The notes below the pieces were generated by a model. The model made no database searches and was not told the origin of the DNA. It worked only from the letters and a program-made list of their open reading frames with translations. The translations under genes were made by a program, and so were the position numbers. Below, piece by piece: positions 1 through 12,100 of a DNA stretch of 64,000 nt; positions within the stretch are counted from its first letter, which is position 1, and the number at the start of each line of letters is the position of its first letter. This DNA is from Takakia lepidozioides (Eukaryota > Streptophyta > Takakiopsida > Takakiales > Takakiaceae): the NCBI GenBank assembly GCA_030704615.1, contig CM060733.1:54128001-54192000 (forward strand), given 5' to 3'.

Positions 1-2910
1 TGAAGTTCAACTAGACCTCCGTGCCTGCCTCAAACTTAACTTCCCTCCGCTTCCGATTCGCCTGCCGTTTATACCGTTTCCTAGCTTTGGCAATGTTGTA
101 CTTTGCGAGCTTCAACAAACGCTCGCGTTCTTCCAGCACCGCTGCTGCTTCAACGTCTTGGGCGACTCAACTTGTTGGCACCAGAGGTGTTTTTCCATAG
201 ACCAATACGATAGGGGAAATTCCCGTTGCGGAGTGTTTTGTGTTATTATAACATAACTCTGCCGCATCCAAGTGCTCCACCCAGTCCGATTGGTCTGCCG
301 ACACGTAATTCCGCAAGATCTGTTTCACCACAGAATTCACTCTTTCTGTTTGGCCGTCCGTCGTAGGTCGGAAGGCAGTGCTCATCTTGAGCCTCGTCCC
401 CATCTTCTTCCAAAGTGCCCTCCAAAATTTACTCGTGAACTTTGGATCGCGGTCCGAGACAATATCCTTCGGGAGTCCATGATGCTTGAAGACGTGGGCG
501 AAGTAAAGTCGCCCCGTCTCCTGCGCCGTTGCCGTCTCCTTGGTGGAGATGAAATGGCCCATTTTACTGAACCTATCCACCACCACCATGATCGTATCAA
601 ATTCTTTTGACAGCGGCATAGCAGTCATTAAATCCATCGAGACACTTTCCCAAGACCCCTCTAGAATCGACAAGGGTTGTAACAGCCCCGCTTGCTTTTT
701 GTACTCGCTCCGATTTTGTTGGCATGTGGTGCATGTCTTGACATACTCCTCGGCCTCCTCCCTCAGTTTGGGCCAGAAATACTCTTTCTTCAAGAGTGTC
801 GCGATGCGCTTGGCTCCGCCGTGGCCCGCAAGCGGGCCATTATGACATTCTTTCAAGATACTATCTTTGATCCCTCCTTTCGGCACGTAGAGACGCTTTT
901 GCTTATACCGGAGCAGTCCATTTTGCAAGTGGAAGTGCGATTTAACCCCCATCCTCAAGTCCCGCATCATGAACTTCGCCATCTCATCATTCCGGTAAGC
1001 CTTCCGGATCTTATTTTGGAACGTTGTCTCGCCCCTGTACACAAACATGAGCTGCTGCTTTCTACTTAAAGCATCGGCCACCACATTGTCCCGTCTCGGT
1101 TTGTACTGGATATCCACGTCGAACACCGCCAAAGTATCTTGCCACCTAAGTTGTTTTGGGGACAACTTAGGCTGCGTGGCAAAATACTTCACCGTGACAT
1201 TGTCCGTGAACACCTTCACCGGGTTGGAACCAACATAGTGGCGCCAAAGCTCAAGGCAATGCACCATCGCCTTCATTTCTTTCTCATGCGTAGGCCACCG
1301 TCGCTCCACTTCATTCAGTTTCTTACTTTCGTAAGCCACTGGACGTCCATCCTGCATGAGTACACCCCCTATTGCGAAGTCCAACGCATCCGTATGAATC
1401 TCAAAATGGATGGTCGAACTCCGGGATTTTGAGGACTGGAGCTTCCGCCATCCGTTGCTTCAACTCGGCAAAAGCTTTGGCCACAAAAGGTGTTCCATAC
1501 CCAGACTTTGGATTTACACAAAAGGTCTGACAACGGCCCCGCGATCTTGGCGAAATTTCTCACATACTTCCGGTAATAGGAGGTGAGTCCTAGGAAGGAT
1601 CGCACTCCCGGGACCGAAGTCGGAGGCTCCCAATCCAAGATCGCTCTCACCTTCCTGTCATCCATTTTGATCCCATCCTGTGTAATCACATGCCCTAGGA
1701 ACTCCACTTTTGTGACCCCGAATTCGCACTTTGAAGCTTTGGCATACAACTTCCCTTCTCGTAATTTCTGGAACACCCTTTTTAGGTGCTCTAGGTGCTC
1801 TTCCTTTGTTTTCGAGTACACCAGTATATCATCGATGTATACGATTACAAAGTCATCCAACCACTCCTGGAAAAGGCTGTTCATTAGCATGCTAAAGGTC
1901 GCGGGTGTGTTGGTGAGCCCAAAAGGCATCACCAATAATTCATACGAACCATATCTTGTCCTGCACGCGGTCTTCTCCTCATCTCCTTCTGCCACTCGGA
2001 TCTGATGATACCCGGAGCGCAAATCGATCCGGCTGAAATACTTCGCTCCTGCCAACCGATCGAAGAGGTCGTCGATCCTTGGCAAAGGGTACCGGTTCTT
2101 GATAGTCACCTTATTCAGGACCCTGTAATCGACACACATCCGCAGCATCCCATCCTCCTTGTCTGCGAATAGCACTGGGGCTCCGTAAGGTGACTTACTT
2201 GGCCGGATGTACCCCTTTGACATTAGATCCTTGAGCTGAGTCTTCAGCTCGACCAACTCTCTGTGGCTCAACCGGTAGGGCGCCTTGGCAGGCGGTTCCG
2301 ATCCCATGTATCACCTCAATCTTGTGGTGAACTCCCCTTCTCGGTGGCAAACCGCTTGGTAAATCCTCCGGCATCACATCCTGGTATTTCTCCAAGATCC
2401 CCTTGATCCAATCTGGGCTCAGCTCCCCATCGTCTTCTCCTTTCACTTGTCTTACGTAAAGCAAAAACTGGGGCTCGTGTGGCTCCTCCACGGCCCACTC
2501 CCTTGCTGACAGAAGGTTTATTCGCCCTCCCACGGGTTTGGGCCTTTCCGACACTCGTAAAACTTCGCCACCATTCCCACACGGCAGCGTGACTACTCTC
2601 TTGCGTCATCTATGACCGCTCCGGATTTGCTCAAAAAGGTCATCCCCAAAATGAGATCCACTCCATCGATCTCGCAAATGGTAAAGTTCTCACGTCCCTC
2701 CCAACTCCCCAGTTGAAGAGGAACATCGAACGCTAACCTCGTCGCCAATTGTGGTTCTCCTTTGGCAGAATGCACCTCAATAGAGGCCCCCACGTCACTT
2801 GTCGAGAGCCCCAGCTTTCGTGCCGATGCCGGTGTCATGAAGGAGTGTGACGCTCCTGTGTCCACCAACAACGACACGTTAGTTCCGGAAATTATCCCAT
2901 CCACGAACAA
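1..2910 (-). pseudogene. pol of the gypsy element: protease, reverse transcriptase, RNase H, integrase (broken)
   Basis: The protease (about 2593-2910) has the aspartic motif VDTGASHSFM. Frameshifts around 2550-2195 separate it from reverse transcriptase, which runs in one frame to about 1370 and keeps the catalytic YIDD box and the SPYGAP and LRSGYHQI signatures. RNase H and integrase share the frame 167-1384. The integrase shows the HHCC zinc region (H-H then CTTCQQ) and the DDE triad (D in SMDLM, D in VSDRDPKF, E in GQTERVN). After a TGA near 165 the basic integrase tail continues toward position 1, with a further TAG near 25. The catalytic residues are present but the reading frame is not continuous, so the copy is inactive. 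Confidence 0.93.
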
Positions 2911-4072
2911 TTATTGACTCCCTTTACGCAGGGCACCAGTTTCCTGATACAACTCACAAGAGTAGTTGCCTACCTTGCAAGTTTTGGCGACCACCGCTTG
3001 TCGGGGCTTTGCGCACTTTTTAGCCATGTGTCCGGGCTCCTCGCAATTAAAACACACTCCATCGAAGGTCGCCTTTTGTCCGCCATAAGGCGTCGCACCT
3101 GATTTTTCTTTCGGAGCACCGGGTGTCGTCTTGGCGTGTGAAGGTCCTCCCTTCGATTTCCACGTGCCATTGTCGCCGCGTGACCTATCCCACTTCTTTT
3201 CCGGTCGAAAAGAGTCACCCTCCCACCGAGTCTTTTTGTGGTTCAGCTCCATACGACCTTGTCTTTCGCCCTTAGGGACATCCGAGAAGCATTCAGCCCT
3301 CTCAATTGCCTCGTTCAAAGTCTTCGGTGGCTTTTCCTCCAACTTCCGCCTGGCCCATGGGGCCAGTCCCGCCACAAAGTTGAAGACCATTTCTGGTTCT
3401 GCCATGTCCGTGACTTCGAGCAACAACACATTGAAAGCCTGAACATATCCCCGAATGTCATCTGTTTGCTTCAAATTCCTCATCTTGTCCCGGGCGAGCC
3501 AGGACGCGTTGAGGGGCACAAACTATCTCTTCATCAGTTCCTTGAACCCACTCCAGTTCAAGGTTTCCGGGTTTGGACCTTGGTCGTGAAGGCATTTCTG
3601 CCACCATTGTTGAGCATAGCCCCTCAAATAGGTAGGAGCCACTTCCACCCGATCCTCGTTACTCAATTTGGCTGCCTGGAAGTACTGCTCTAGCTCCAAG
3701 AGCCAGGTGTTGAGTGCCTTCCGATTTCGGACGCCCTCGAAGGTGCCGGGTTCCTTAGGCTTCACCTTAAACTTTGCCTTAGTGGAAGTGACATTAGCCG
3801 CCTTCAACACGTCTTTCAACGTCCCGCCAAACTGCGCCAACAACCCTTCCCAAAAGGCTGCTGGCATGGGAGACATCTGTTGGTCCGTCGGAGCTCTCAT
3901 GGATTCCTCGGGCTCCGACTCCTCAGATTCCTCCCGTTCTTGAGCTGCCTCGCTTTCAAAAGCATGCATCGCTTCCTCAATGGCCGCTTCGGTGACACGT
4001 CGCCCCCATGGGGTTCACCAGGATAATCATCTTTCGGGCCGTTCCGCTTTCGTTTTGGCTTGCCTGACCCCA
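2911..4072 (-). pseudogene. gag of the gypsy element (broken)
   Basis: The probable start is the ATG near 4072, giving a basic N-terminus (MGSGKPKRKR). A frameshift near 3970 leads into an acidic stretch and then the retrotransposon gag core between about 3800 and 3250. A CX2CX4HX4C zinc knuckle (CFNCEEPGHMAKKC) lies at about 3005-3055. One in-frame TAG sits at 3523-3525. The frame ends with TAA at 2911-2913, and the protease follows in the same frame directly after that stop. The stop between gag and protease could be a read-through stop or simple decay (CAA to TAA); the other lesions in the element favour decay. Confidence 0.88.
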
Positions 4073-4114
4073 TGATGAGGCCGAACCCAAGGACGATCGC
4101 GTACTGAACTCTAA

Positions 4115-4127
4115 GCTCTGATACCAA
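4115..4127 (-). other. Primer binding site (tRNA-Met type)
   Basis: On the minus strand this reads TTGGTATCAGAGC, the usual plant LTR-retrotransposon site complementary to the 3' end of initiator tRNA-Met. It is one base away from the LTR end (minus strand ...GCGCGACA), which fixes the LTR boundary at 4129 and the transcription direction of the element as leftward. Confidence 0.85.
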
Positions 4128-4128
4128 G

Positions 4129-4440
4129 TGTCGCGCACCTCATTTCAGTAAGCTCTCCTTCAAGTCATAGTTACTCGCTTTGATGCCCGCGCCTAACTCC
4201 CAACCTGGCCGCCGGGCCAACTTGGAGCTTCGGCTGCTCACCGGGACATAACGGTCCCCCTTTATTCTTCCACCAGACCCTCTACCAATTTGGACCTAGT
4301 GGAAATTCCCTTTGGTAGATGGCAGTCCGGAATAATTCCCCACTCCTTGGTCGTTTTCCGGCTCGCTCGCTTACTCACTAGTTTTTGGTCACCAACGGGC
4401 TTGCACCGTTATCGGGGTTACTACTCCCTATATATACTTC
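4129..4440 (-). repeat. 5' LTR of the gypsy element (R/U5 part; outer end not located)
   Basis: The LTR ends at 4129 with the canonical CA (minus strand), next to the primer binding site. A TATA-like sequence on the minus strand at 4428-4437 would place transcription start near 4400, so about 270 bp of R/U5 is visible. U3 must continue to the right, but no second LTR copy is in the window and its TG end cannot be fixed; it may reach as far as about 5628. The last 120 bp of this LTR recurs in inverted orientation at 46558-46677. Confidence 0.7.
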
Positions 4441-5650
4441 TGTGACTGTCCGCGGGGGTTTTATGCCGTTTTATGGCGAACCACCATGAAGACCCTCGAT
4501 TCCCGGTGATGAGTCGCGGTGAGTCCCAAGACTCCCCACGACTCCCACCACAAGGTCTCCGCCCCATGGTGAGTCCTATGCCACCCCCACTAAGTCCCAC
4601 TAAGCTACCTCCACCCCTTGTGGAGCCACCCCCACCGCAACCCGGTGCGCGGGGCTCCACCTAGTGAGCGCCTTCGCCTCCTTGAGTGCCTTGGGCACTC
4701 AAGGGTGCTTCAGCCCCCCGTACCTATTGCTGCCATTGCCCCCACCACAGGGGCAGCCCCTCCTGCGTCCCGACCCCCCTGACCTCATGGCAAAGGGCCG
4801 CGACATTATGTGCTCACCTACCACATCAAGACATGTGCAAAATTTGGAGGCAATCGTCCCAGATCTGCAAAATTGCCACCATTGAATGTGGGGCCCATTT
4901 TTTGGGCCCCCAGTGAAAAAAAACAAGTTGGAGTCAATAAAATTGGGAATTTACCTGACGGGATGACCATTTTAGCTGAATCTTCTCCCAGTTGTCCCCC
5001 TCCAGATCCTTCATCCAGCAAGATGAAATGCAGGCCATTTGGCCAAGCAATGTGCTTGTGACATTTGGTCAAAATAGGGGGGGGGGTACATCAAATGTGT
5101 GAAGTAAATAGGACCTGCAGGAGGCCAGCGTACGAGAGGCGTGGGAGGTCTCCAGCCGACCCCCTTGTACTTTAAGAAAATCCTACTCACTGCCCTGAGG
5201 GGATCTAGGGGATCTGTAAATGGGAGGTGATAGCCAACTTCTGGGCCCTCAAGATGGCCCATATTTCACCACAAATGGCCAAGATCTGCAAAAGTTGTGG
5301 GCCACGAAAACCTCCATCGACCCGATTCGGGTCGCAGGGGCTATATAACGAGTCAGAGATGTGCAATTGAGACTGTTGTACAAATAGGTGTACAATGGAG
5401 ATTAGTTTGGTTTTGGGTTTGCCAATGCATGGCAAGCTGTAACATGAGGCATGGCGGATTGGGGTGGGCATACTTTGCGTGTCCAAGTATGGATGAATGT
5501 GTGATTAGTAGTGATGTCCAAAGCACATTCATGTAGAGTTGATCTTGTCCTATTTGCAGAGACATAACCTACACCTACCTACACCCACTACTATCACAAC
5601 CGGAAAGAGGACCCAGTAGCTCCACATCATTGGTATTTCATACTTATGGC
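4441..5650. other. LTR-like / non-genic stretch, possibly U3 or a second LTR
   Basis: No gene is visible. The stretch is proline-codon-like and C-rich at 4560-4790, with a perfect 10-bp hairpin at about 4681-4703 (CTTGAGTGCC and its complement). At about 5341 there is a plus-strand TATATAA box. At about 5628 the text CACATCA is followed by TTGGTAT and, a few bases later, CTTATGG, which looks like a weakened tRNA-Met primer binding site. Either this is the U3 of the flanking gypsy LTR, or a second, plus-strand LTR abuts it. The evidence does not decide. Confidence 0.3.
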
Positions 5651-7080
5651 ATCAAATACATCAGATGACAATGCATTACACTACCTACGTATCTTATCCT
5701 CCAAAGATGCCGCACTTTTTCATAACTGGCAAATGTAGAGCTTCTGCTGATGTGGCACACTCTCATTCGTTGAGAGCAGAGGCATTCCCACACTCTTCTT
5801 AAAAGCGATGATGTGTCACTCCACCAATTGCTGGTTATTCTCATCTCCGCAGCGAAAACAGGATGTAACCCTCCAAGATCCCGCGGTTCCCTGCTCCCAA
5901 AGGACACCCAGTCCATAACCTTGACAATCGGGCGACGACTAGTCGCTTGTTATACATTGTTTCTAGCCCTTAGCAGTGGACATGACTGATGCAACTTTGT
6001 CGTTCTTCCATGACCGCATTGTCTGATGTTATCAGGAGACCAACTATTGAATGTTCATATGTTGACTCCTTCAAATGATTTAAAAGGGCCCCTGTTCCCC
6101 TTTCAAAAAATAAAAAAAATAAAAAAAATGATGAAACCCATACAACTTTATTTCACAAAAGTAACTGTACGCTAACATGATCTTGGGCTCAAATCCCGGC
6201 CAACTTCAAAAGTTGGAAAGTGGGTTCTTTTCCCGACCTTCCGTTGATTATCTCTGCAGGTCGGAAACAGCACCTAGGCTGGCCCCTAGAACCACAACCT
6301 TCCGTTTGACCGAGTATTCAACTCTCCCACTAGTTTATTGTTGTTGGGATATTTGGCCACAGATTCAATTCTATCTTATGACAGAATGCCTTTATAAAAA
6401 AATATATATATATATATATGACAGAATGGAATAATAATATTGTATAATTTCCAAGTCAATCTGGCCTGTAATCTTGCGCCATCAGTTGAGATACCAGCCA
6501 AGGAACCTCATCACGTGAATATAAATCTATACTGTGGATTTACATGGTCATAGGTAATGGTCATAGGTAATGACAACCAATGTTGACGAAAAATACAGGG
6601 GTGGAACTGCACCATTGACCCCATTTATGTTCTCAAGACTAAGTAAATCATATTTGTAGGATGAGGGAATGGACCATTGAAATCCGATCATATAAGTCCT
6701 AAATCGGATGGATAGTCGTCGATTGCCAGTCTTGACTGTGAATCAGATAAGCGGAATCTCCTATAAAACGAAGTTTGACTGTTGAAGTTTGAACACAGAC
6801 TCGGACGTCCAATTGTTTTCTTTTCATTTTTCCAAAATCGTAGGCTGGGCCACATGATTTTGTTTTTTAATAATCTTTGCAGACCAGGGGATGGTAACCC
6901 TGGAGAAACAGGAATAGGAAAAAAAAAAAAAAAAAGAAGAAGTCCAGGGTGACTAAAACTGTAAAAATACAACTAATTAAGACTATTTACAAAATCTTAA
7001 TCTCTACAGATGAATGAAATCTATGAGTTCATCCAATTCTGGTGGGGCTGGTCAGAGTAGCCTCAGTCAAAGTTACGGCT
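5651..7080. other. Intergenic; tRNA-like B box and simple repeats, no gene
   Basis: No convincing coding region. Around 6183-6200 a pol III B-box-like sequence (GGGCTCAAATCCCGGC) starts a segment that ends in an A-rich/TA-rich tail at about 6390-6420, which may be a truncated SINE; no A box or target-site duplication supports it. A(n) tracts occur at 6105-6130 and 6919-6936. Confidence 0.3.
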
Positions 7081-7083
7081 GAG

Positions 7084-7090
7084 TATAAAT
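7084..7090 (+). promoter_or_regulatory. Probable TATA box of the PADRE gene
   Basis: TATAAAT lies about 295 bp upstream of the ATG at 7380. A (CT)n pyrimidine tract at about 7139-7158 follows, as is common in plant 5' UTRs. Transcription start would be near 7115-7120. No experimental support. Confidence 0.45.
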
Positions 7091-7379
7091 CAGTCGCTCA
7101 CTGCCTGTCTGACATGGCCATTTCTCTTGGTAGGGATCATCTCTCTCTCTCTCTCTCCCCCAGATGCTCTTCTCACTCTAAGACTCTTCAGCATCATCTG
7201 ATTTCTGTTTAGAGATGATACAAAGATCTTTCAGTCTAAGAAATTTCAAACTGCTGTGGCTGATCGCTCTTTAGTTGAGATAGAGGGGAAAAATCATGTG
7301 GGTTAGGGGTAAGTGATCTCAACAAAAGCTCAATCTTTTCGTAGAGAATCGGACAGGAAGGCGGTCTTTGTAAGAAGCA

Positions 7380-8063
7380 ATGGGGAACTGTATGTGCATG
7401 GGAGGCCAGAATCGTAGCAGTAATGGGCAGCCGGGTCGTCCCGGTGTGAAAGTAGTGCTTGCAGGCGGTGTGGTGGAGGAATTCAAGCGGCCAGTGACAG
7501 TAGCAGAGCTCACCCTGGCGCACCCTCACCACCTTTTGTGCCATTCTAGCGCCCTGACCTCACTCTCGAAGCGTTCCGTCCTGCCAGCAGACCTCCAACT
7601 AGAACCAGGGCGTTTGTACTACCTTCTTCCCAGCCACAAGTTCAAGGATTCCGTCTCTCCTTCCAAAAAGGGTAAGGATTCAAACGGCGAGGAAAACTCA
7701 CATGAGGCCACGGGTCATGTTAAGAATGCACACCTAGCAAAGAAGACAGATTCCGAACCATTCCAAATACAACACTGGAAGGGGCCTGGGATAGCTCAAG
7801 TCACAGTGCGTGGGCAAGACGTCACCAAACTGTTCTCAGATAAGCATCGACCTAACGTTGCGGACATGAGCTATTCCACACCAGATCTACGCAGTTTGTA
7901 TGCTGCCGGGCCGCCACAAGTAACCCTTGATCGGTGTAATTCTTGGAAACCAAGGCTGGAAACCATCCACGAGGTCGGCGTATTGTCAAAGAAGAGGATA
8001 GAAAACTTCGTGCGAGGAAGAGGTTCCAAAAGCAAAGTACACAGCCACCTCGTGAGTAACTGA
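7380..8063 (+). CDS. PADRE-domain (DUF4228) protein, N-myristoylated, 227 aa
   Basis: Single exon. The N-terminus MGNCMCMGG carries the Gly2 and nearby cysteines expected for myristoylation and palmitoylation, typical of PADRE/DUF4228 proteins and predicting membrane association. Residues about 22-85 fit the PADRE core: GVKVVLAGGVVEEF, then a region ending LEPGRLYYLLP. The C-terminal half is basic and serine-rich, ending near SKVHSHLVSN. In other plants the family responds to pathogens and abiotic stress; the biochemical activity is unknown. The start is chosen because it gives the family's MGNC N-terminus and follows a CT-rich leader. The gene converges on PnsB1. Family call is firm; specific function is not known. 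Confidence 0.85.
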   Translation: MGNCMCMGGQNRSSNGQPGRPGVKVVLAGGVVEEFKRPVTVAELTLAHPHHLLCHSSALTSLSKRSVLPADLQLEPGRLYYLLPSHKFKDSVSPSKKGKDSNGEENSHEATGHVKNAHLAKKTDSEPFQIQHWKGPGIAQVTVRGQDVTKLFSDKHRPNVADMSYSTPDLRSLYAAGPPQVTLDRCNSWKPRLETIHEVGVLSKKRIENFVRGRGSKSKVHSHLVSN

Positions 8064-9191
8064 GGAACGAGCTAATGCACACCTTCAAGTGCTCAGCTCT
8101 GAAAGGTGATTTTAGTTGAGACGCCTGAGGTGACCAAGCTTCACTGAATAGGCCATCTCGGAGGAATGTATGTCACCTTGAATTTCAAGTGTTGGTGTAG
8201 ACTTCGGGTCGTCGACAAGAGGGGTCGAATACGCCTTTGAACAAGCTCTCTCCCAGTTCGATTAGAAGCGAAGATCATCGCTGGGAATATAATCCAAGCT
8301 ACTGTATTGAGGAAACGATGTTGCAGGCAGAGATGGGCAATGTACATTAGTCAGCAAATTTTGACACACAAGCGAGATGCGCACATTGGGTTGCAACTTG
8401 CGCCCCGGCCAGATCCAGGCAGCTAGTTCACCCTTGTAGAAACGTAACTTCATCGAAACATTAATTGAGACCCAATCAGATGCGATCCAGATTGCTCCGA
8501 AACTTCTGCCTGCAGACAAAGACACTCCGACATTTAGGGATCAGAAGAGAGAGATACTGAACTTTGAAGCTCCTCATATCACTGTAGATTCATAACAGAC
8601 TCGTTTGAGAAAGAAGATCATGTAGACAATTTCAATCTTGCCAACAATTTGAAAAGATTCCATCATGTACACATCTCCAGCTTGTGGTCCTTGTATATGA
8701 CCAAAACGTGATGAAGTTGAGGAACCTGATGATGTGCTCACCCTACCCCTTTTCTTTGGTGGCAATTGCCAAGATCGATGCTCACATCCATTTCCAATCT
8801 TTACATAGGAAAGCTAATGTGACCCTTCCTTCCCAAATCAAACAAAGTTTTGTGAAATTATCAAGGGCCAACAACCGAGAGTCTGATTGTGGAAAGTGTT
8901 GTGTGATGTATGATGAGTCAGAGGTTGCTCATTGACCTTATCAAACTCAGGGATTCAGAACTGTCACTCATGAAGTCCAGAGCAATATCGGCTGATTTGG
9001 TACAAGCATTGTGTCAAGAGTTGCAGCTTCAATTTTCAAAGAATGAGCCTTGGTCTTTGCACCAACAACCAGTGTGCTTGGGAGACCAAGACATACAGAC
9101 AAAAGGTGTGACTGAAAGAATAAGAACTCCAATGATTGTTACAAATACAGATTACATAGCTAAATTATTCCCCCTGCCTACATTTGTTGGG
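8064..9191. other. Convergent intergenic region (3' flanks of PADRE and PnsB1)
   Basis: This holds the 3' UTRs of the two converging genes. Short ORFs here have no recognisable domain; the longest, 8910-9305 on the plus strand, overlaps the last PnsB1 exon in antisense and is a shadow. Confidence 0.5.
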
Positions 9192-12100
9192 TTATGCTAT
9201 GACCAAAGCCTCTTGCGCAATGGTGGACAAGGCAACTATTGCAGCCTTGGTGTCAAGGTCTACAAGCTTGCCAGTCTTCGAGGCAACCACCCTACAATTC
9301 TCTGACCCTGCTGGAACAAACAGTTTTGCTTTTTCTGTTGACGAAAATAACCCCACGCTGCAAACAAGGAGAACAGACGCATAAGCGTTTACTGCACCAG
9401 CTGCTCATTGTAAGGGCATAAGTGCGCATCTAGTCGGATCTATCTCTTGAATCCCATAGACAGCTAGTTACACAAAGTGTATTGTTGCAAAAAACTAGCT
9501 AACCACTCCCTTCTCCCTCCTTTCTTTCCTCTTCTGCCCCCCCCCTCTCTCTCTCTCTCACACCATAAGGCCATGGAAGCACAATCTGCTATCTCTCCCT
9601 CAGCCTCCTATGGACCAAACATTTCTTTCATTTCTTCTCTCACATCTATATGTGTGAGAAGCTGAAACAGGCTCATAACCTCTAAAAATTCAGTTAAAAC
9701 ACTTAAAACACTTAAAACGGTGATACATTGAAGGTGACCGAGTCAGCTTGAAAGGTCTTCAGTAGGCCATCTTTGCCATAGTCCCAGAAACTTGGAAAAT
9801 GCAACGGTGGATCCAGAGAAGGTGTGCCAATTGAATGAGAAAGGGTACCTGGGCTTTTTGAGGGCAAGCGCCAGTTGCAATGCAGCTGTATTCGTGGTCA
9901 CTACGCCCACAGATGCATGGATGAGTGCTGCCAGCTGTTTAGATGACCACCCTTTGGAGTTATATCCTTTGAACAGGTACACTTACAAAATCTCAATTCT
10001 GTAAGCTTAAGTTAAAATGAGAGAGAGAGAATGTACTCATCAGACGTTTTCCGTAGCCTTGTGGCCATTGACCCCACGCCCAGTTTGAGCGGAACACAAA
10101 GGGACAGAAAAGATTGTACTCATAAGACGTTGTTTGCCGTAGCCTTGTGGCCATTGACCCCGCGCCCAGTTTGAGCGGGAACAAAAGGGACAGAACCTAC
10201 CTCTGTCAGGGGCTGACGTTGGTAGTAAGACTTACCTCCATATAAAGAATTAATCCGGGTTTTCCAGATATCCTCTAGAAATCCCTTCACACAAGCATCA
10301 ATCTGCTGTGTGTGATTTGCCCAAACTAGGCCTCAGGAGGGCCTGGGCTTTTGGCTCAGCCTTGAGACTTTCAAAGTTGGTAAACAGGGGTACAGGCACA
10401 ATTCCCTTAATAGATTTGAAGAGAGCGTCTCTTTGGTGAGAGAACCCCGGACAGTGTATCAGAAAATGAATACTGTCTTCAGATTGCCCACACAACGGGC
10501 AATTGCACTCTCCCTTTCCTCTCTGCTTCTGTTTGCTGTTCAAAGGTAGGCTTCCTGCCCTGAGTCTAGTGCCGAGAGTGGGTAGACCCTTGAGGTCATC
10601 CAGAAAAGGGACAGAAAAGAGAGAGAGAGAGAGAGAGAGGCGATCATAAAATGGGATACAGATACTGATTAGACTTTGCTTGCCTTAGCCTTGAGGTGAA
10701 GAACAGAGGGAGAGGAGAATACAGAGAGAGATTGAGGGGAGGGGAGGGGAGGAGAGAGACAGAGACCTGGCCGGGGGTGGTGACAAACACTATGTGGGAG
10801 TCATCCCCACAAGCTTCCGCAACTTTACGCCTGTCCTTCTCATTGGGAATGAGAAATAACACATTTGCCCTGCCCCATCCATGCCACCAACACATCTCAG
10901 AAAGTGATTCTCGCTAGTTGACTCCTGAGAGAGGCCTTATATGCCTTCAGTCATATTCCTGCCTGCCATAATCCCTTCTTCTCTGCATTTTCTTTCATCA
11001 GGCTCTCGTTGATGGTAAGCCAAATAGGGGACCACAACCGGAGTACAGGACCTCACTTCTGCAACCTTAGGCCACAGACCCAACACCCAATCAACAACAG
11101 AAGGATTTAATGGGCATTTCATGAAAGACGGGGGATGTGCGCACTCGTCATTATTGGCCAATGTTGGCTGACATACCATAACAGAATAATCTCCATGGAA
11201 TATGAACTCTCTGGAGCCAGTTGTACCATTTCCACCCACCAGGGTATGGAAACTTGGACCAAAAGAGGCAATTCGGTTACAAATGTTCAAATGTGATGTA
11301 AGGGCTAGTGTTACTTACAACACAAAATGTGTAGAAGTACCAAAACTGCCAGTCAAAGAGCACGAGAACTCCAGACAACTGGAATTCAAAAGTGGTGATG
11401 TGAGCAGCCCCTACCCTCTCAACATCTCCCTCTCTCCACTTTTTGGACATACATACCTAGTGGATTTGGCAAGCACTGCCCACAAGCTAAGGGGAAGGAG
11501 GCTGTCAGTGTCACCCCTTGACTGCATTGATGCAGCTGAGTCACTTTCAATGCCATGGAAGACCACAAAATCTCCCTCTTTCACACCAGCATCCATGAAC
11601 TTGACTTTAACAACTTCCTTCAACTTCTTGGTGATTCCAACTTTCAAAGGAGGCACTTCAGACCGTGGCACATTTGGGCCCCCTGACGCCAAATTTTCTA
11701 TTAGCTCTGCATACCTGCCACATGCAAAAGGGCACGTCTCTCAAATTTGAAAGGAAATGATGTCAGATATTGCATTTGAAAAGCTCCATGAGTAAAGCCC
11801 GCGAAAACTAGTGACATCATCACTTCTAAGATTAAGCTTGCAGTATTCTTGTGGAATGGAGCTTTAAACTAGAAACAACGACAGACTAATATTGCAGAAA
11901 GGTATGTCAAAGACGGTCCAAATAATAGGAAATAGTAGCACACAGAGGCTCACATGTGGTAGCCGCCCTCAGCCAATTCCACGCGTGGTGCCTTGATGAC
12001 GCCCGAGAGGAAGTTGCCAGATCCAACACCATTCACATTGGGGTGAACATAACTGATTTTGTTGCGTGAGTCGCTTAACCATAGAAAGAGGGAGTGCCCC

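Larger units (their letters stand above)
1..4128 (-). mobile_element. Ty3/gypsy LTR retrotransposon, internal region, decayed and cut by window edge
   Basis: Read on the minus strand, the order is primer binding site, gag with zinc knuckle, protease, reverse transcriptase, RNase H, integrase. This order (integrase after RNase H) defines Ty3/gypsy (Metaviridae-like) elements. The 5' end of the element lies at the higher coordinates; the integrase C-terminus and the 3' LTR run off the left edge, so a chromodomain cannot be checked. The frame is broken by several stops and frameshifts (around 3970, 3523, 2911, 2550-2195, 1370-1440, 165 and 25), so this copy cannot make a full polyprotein. The element belongs to the repeat fraction, not to the host gene set. 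Family assignment is firm from the domain order; the lineage within gypsy is not determined. Confidence 0.95.

Noticed and set aside
272-1238. Several plus-strand ORFs (272-610, 540-845, 692-1069, 1047-1238)
   Set aside because: They are antisense shadows of the RNase H-integrase frame of the gypsy element.
6376-6425. Direct repeat TATGACAGAATG as a target-site duplication
   Set aside because: It encloses only a short A/T microsatellite and does not bracket the nearby tRNA-like segment.
8910-9305. 131-aa plus-strand ORF
   Set aside because: It overlaps the last exon of PnsB1 in antisense; that exon continues the PnsB1 frame exactly.
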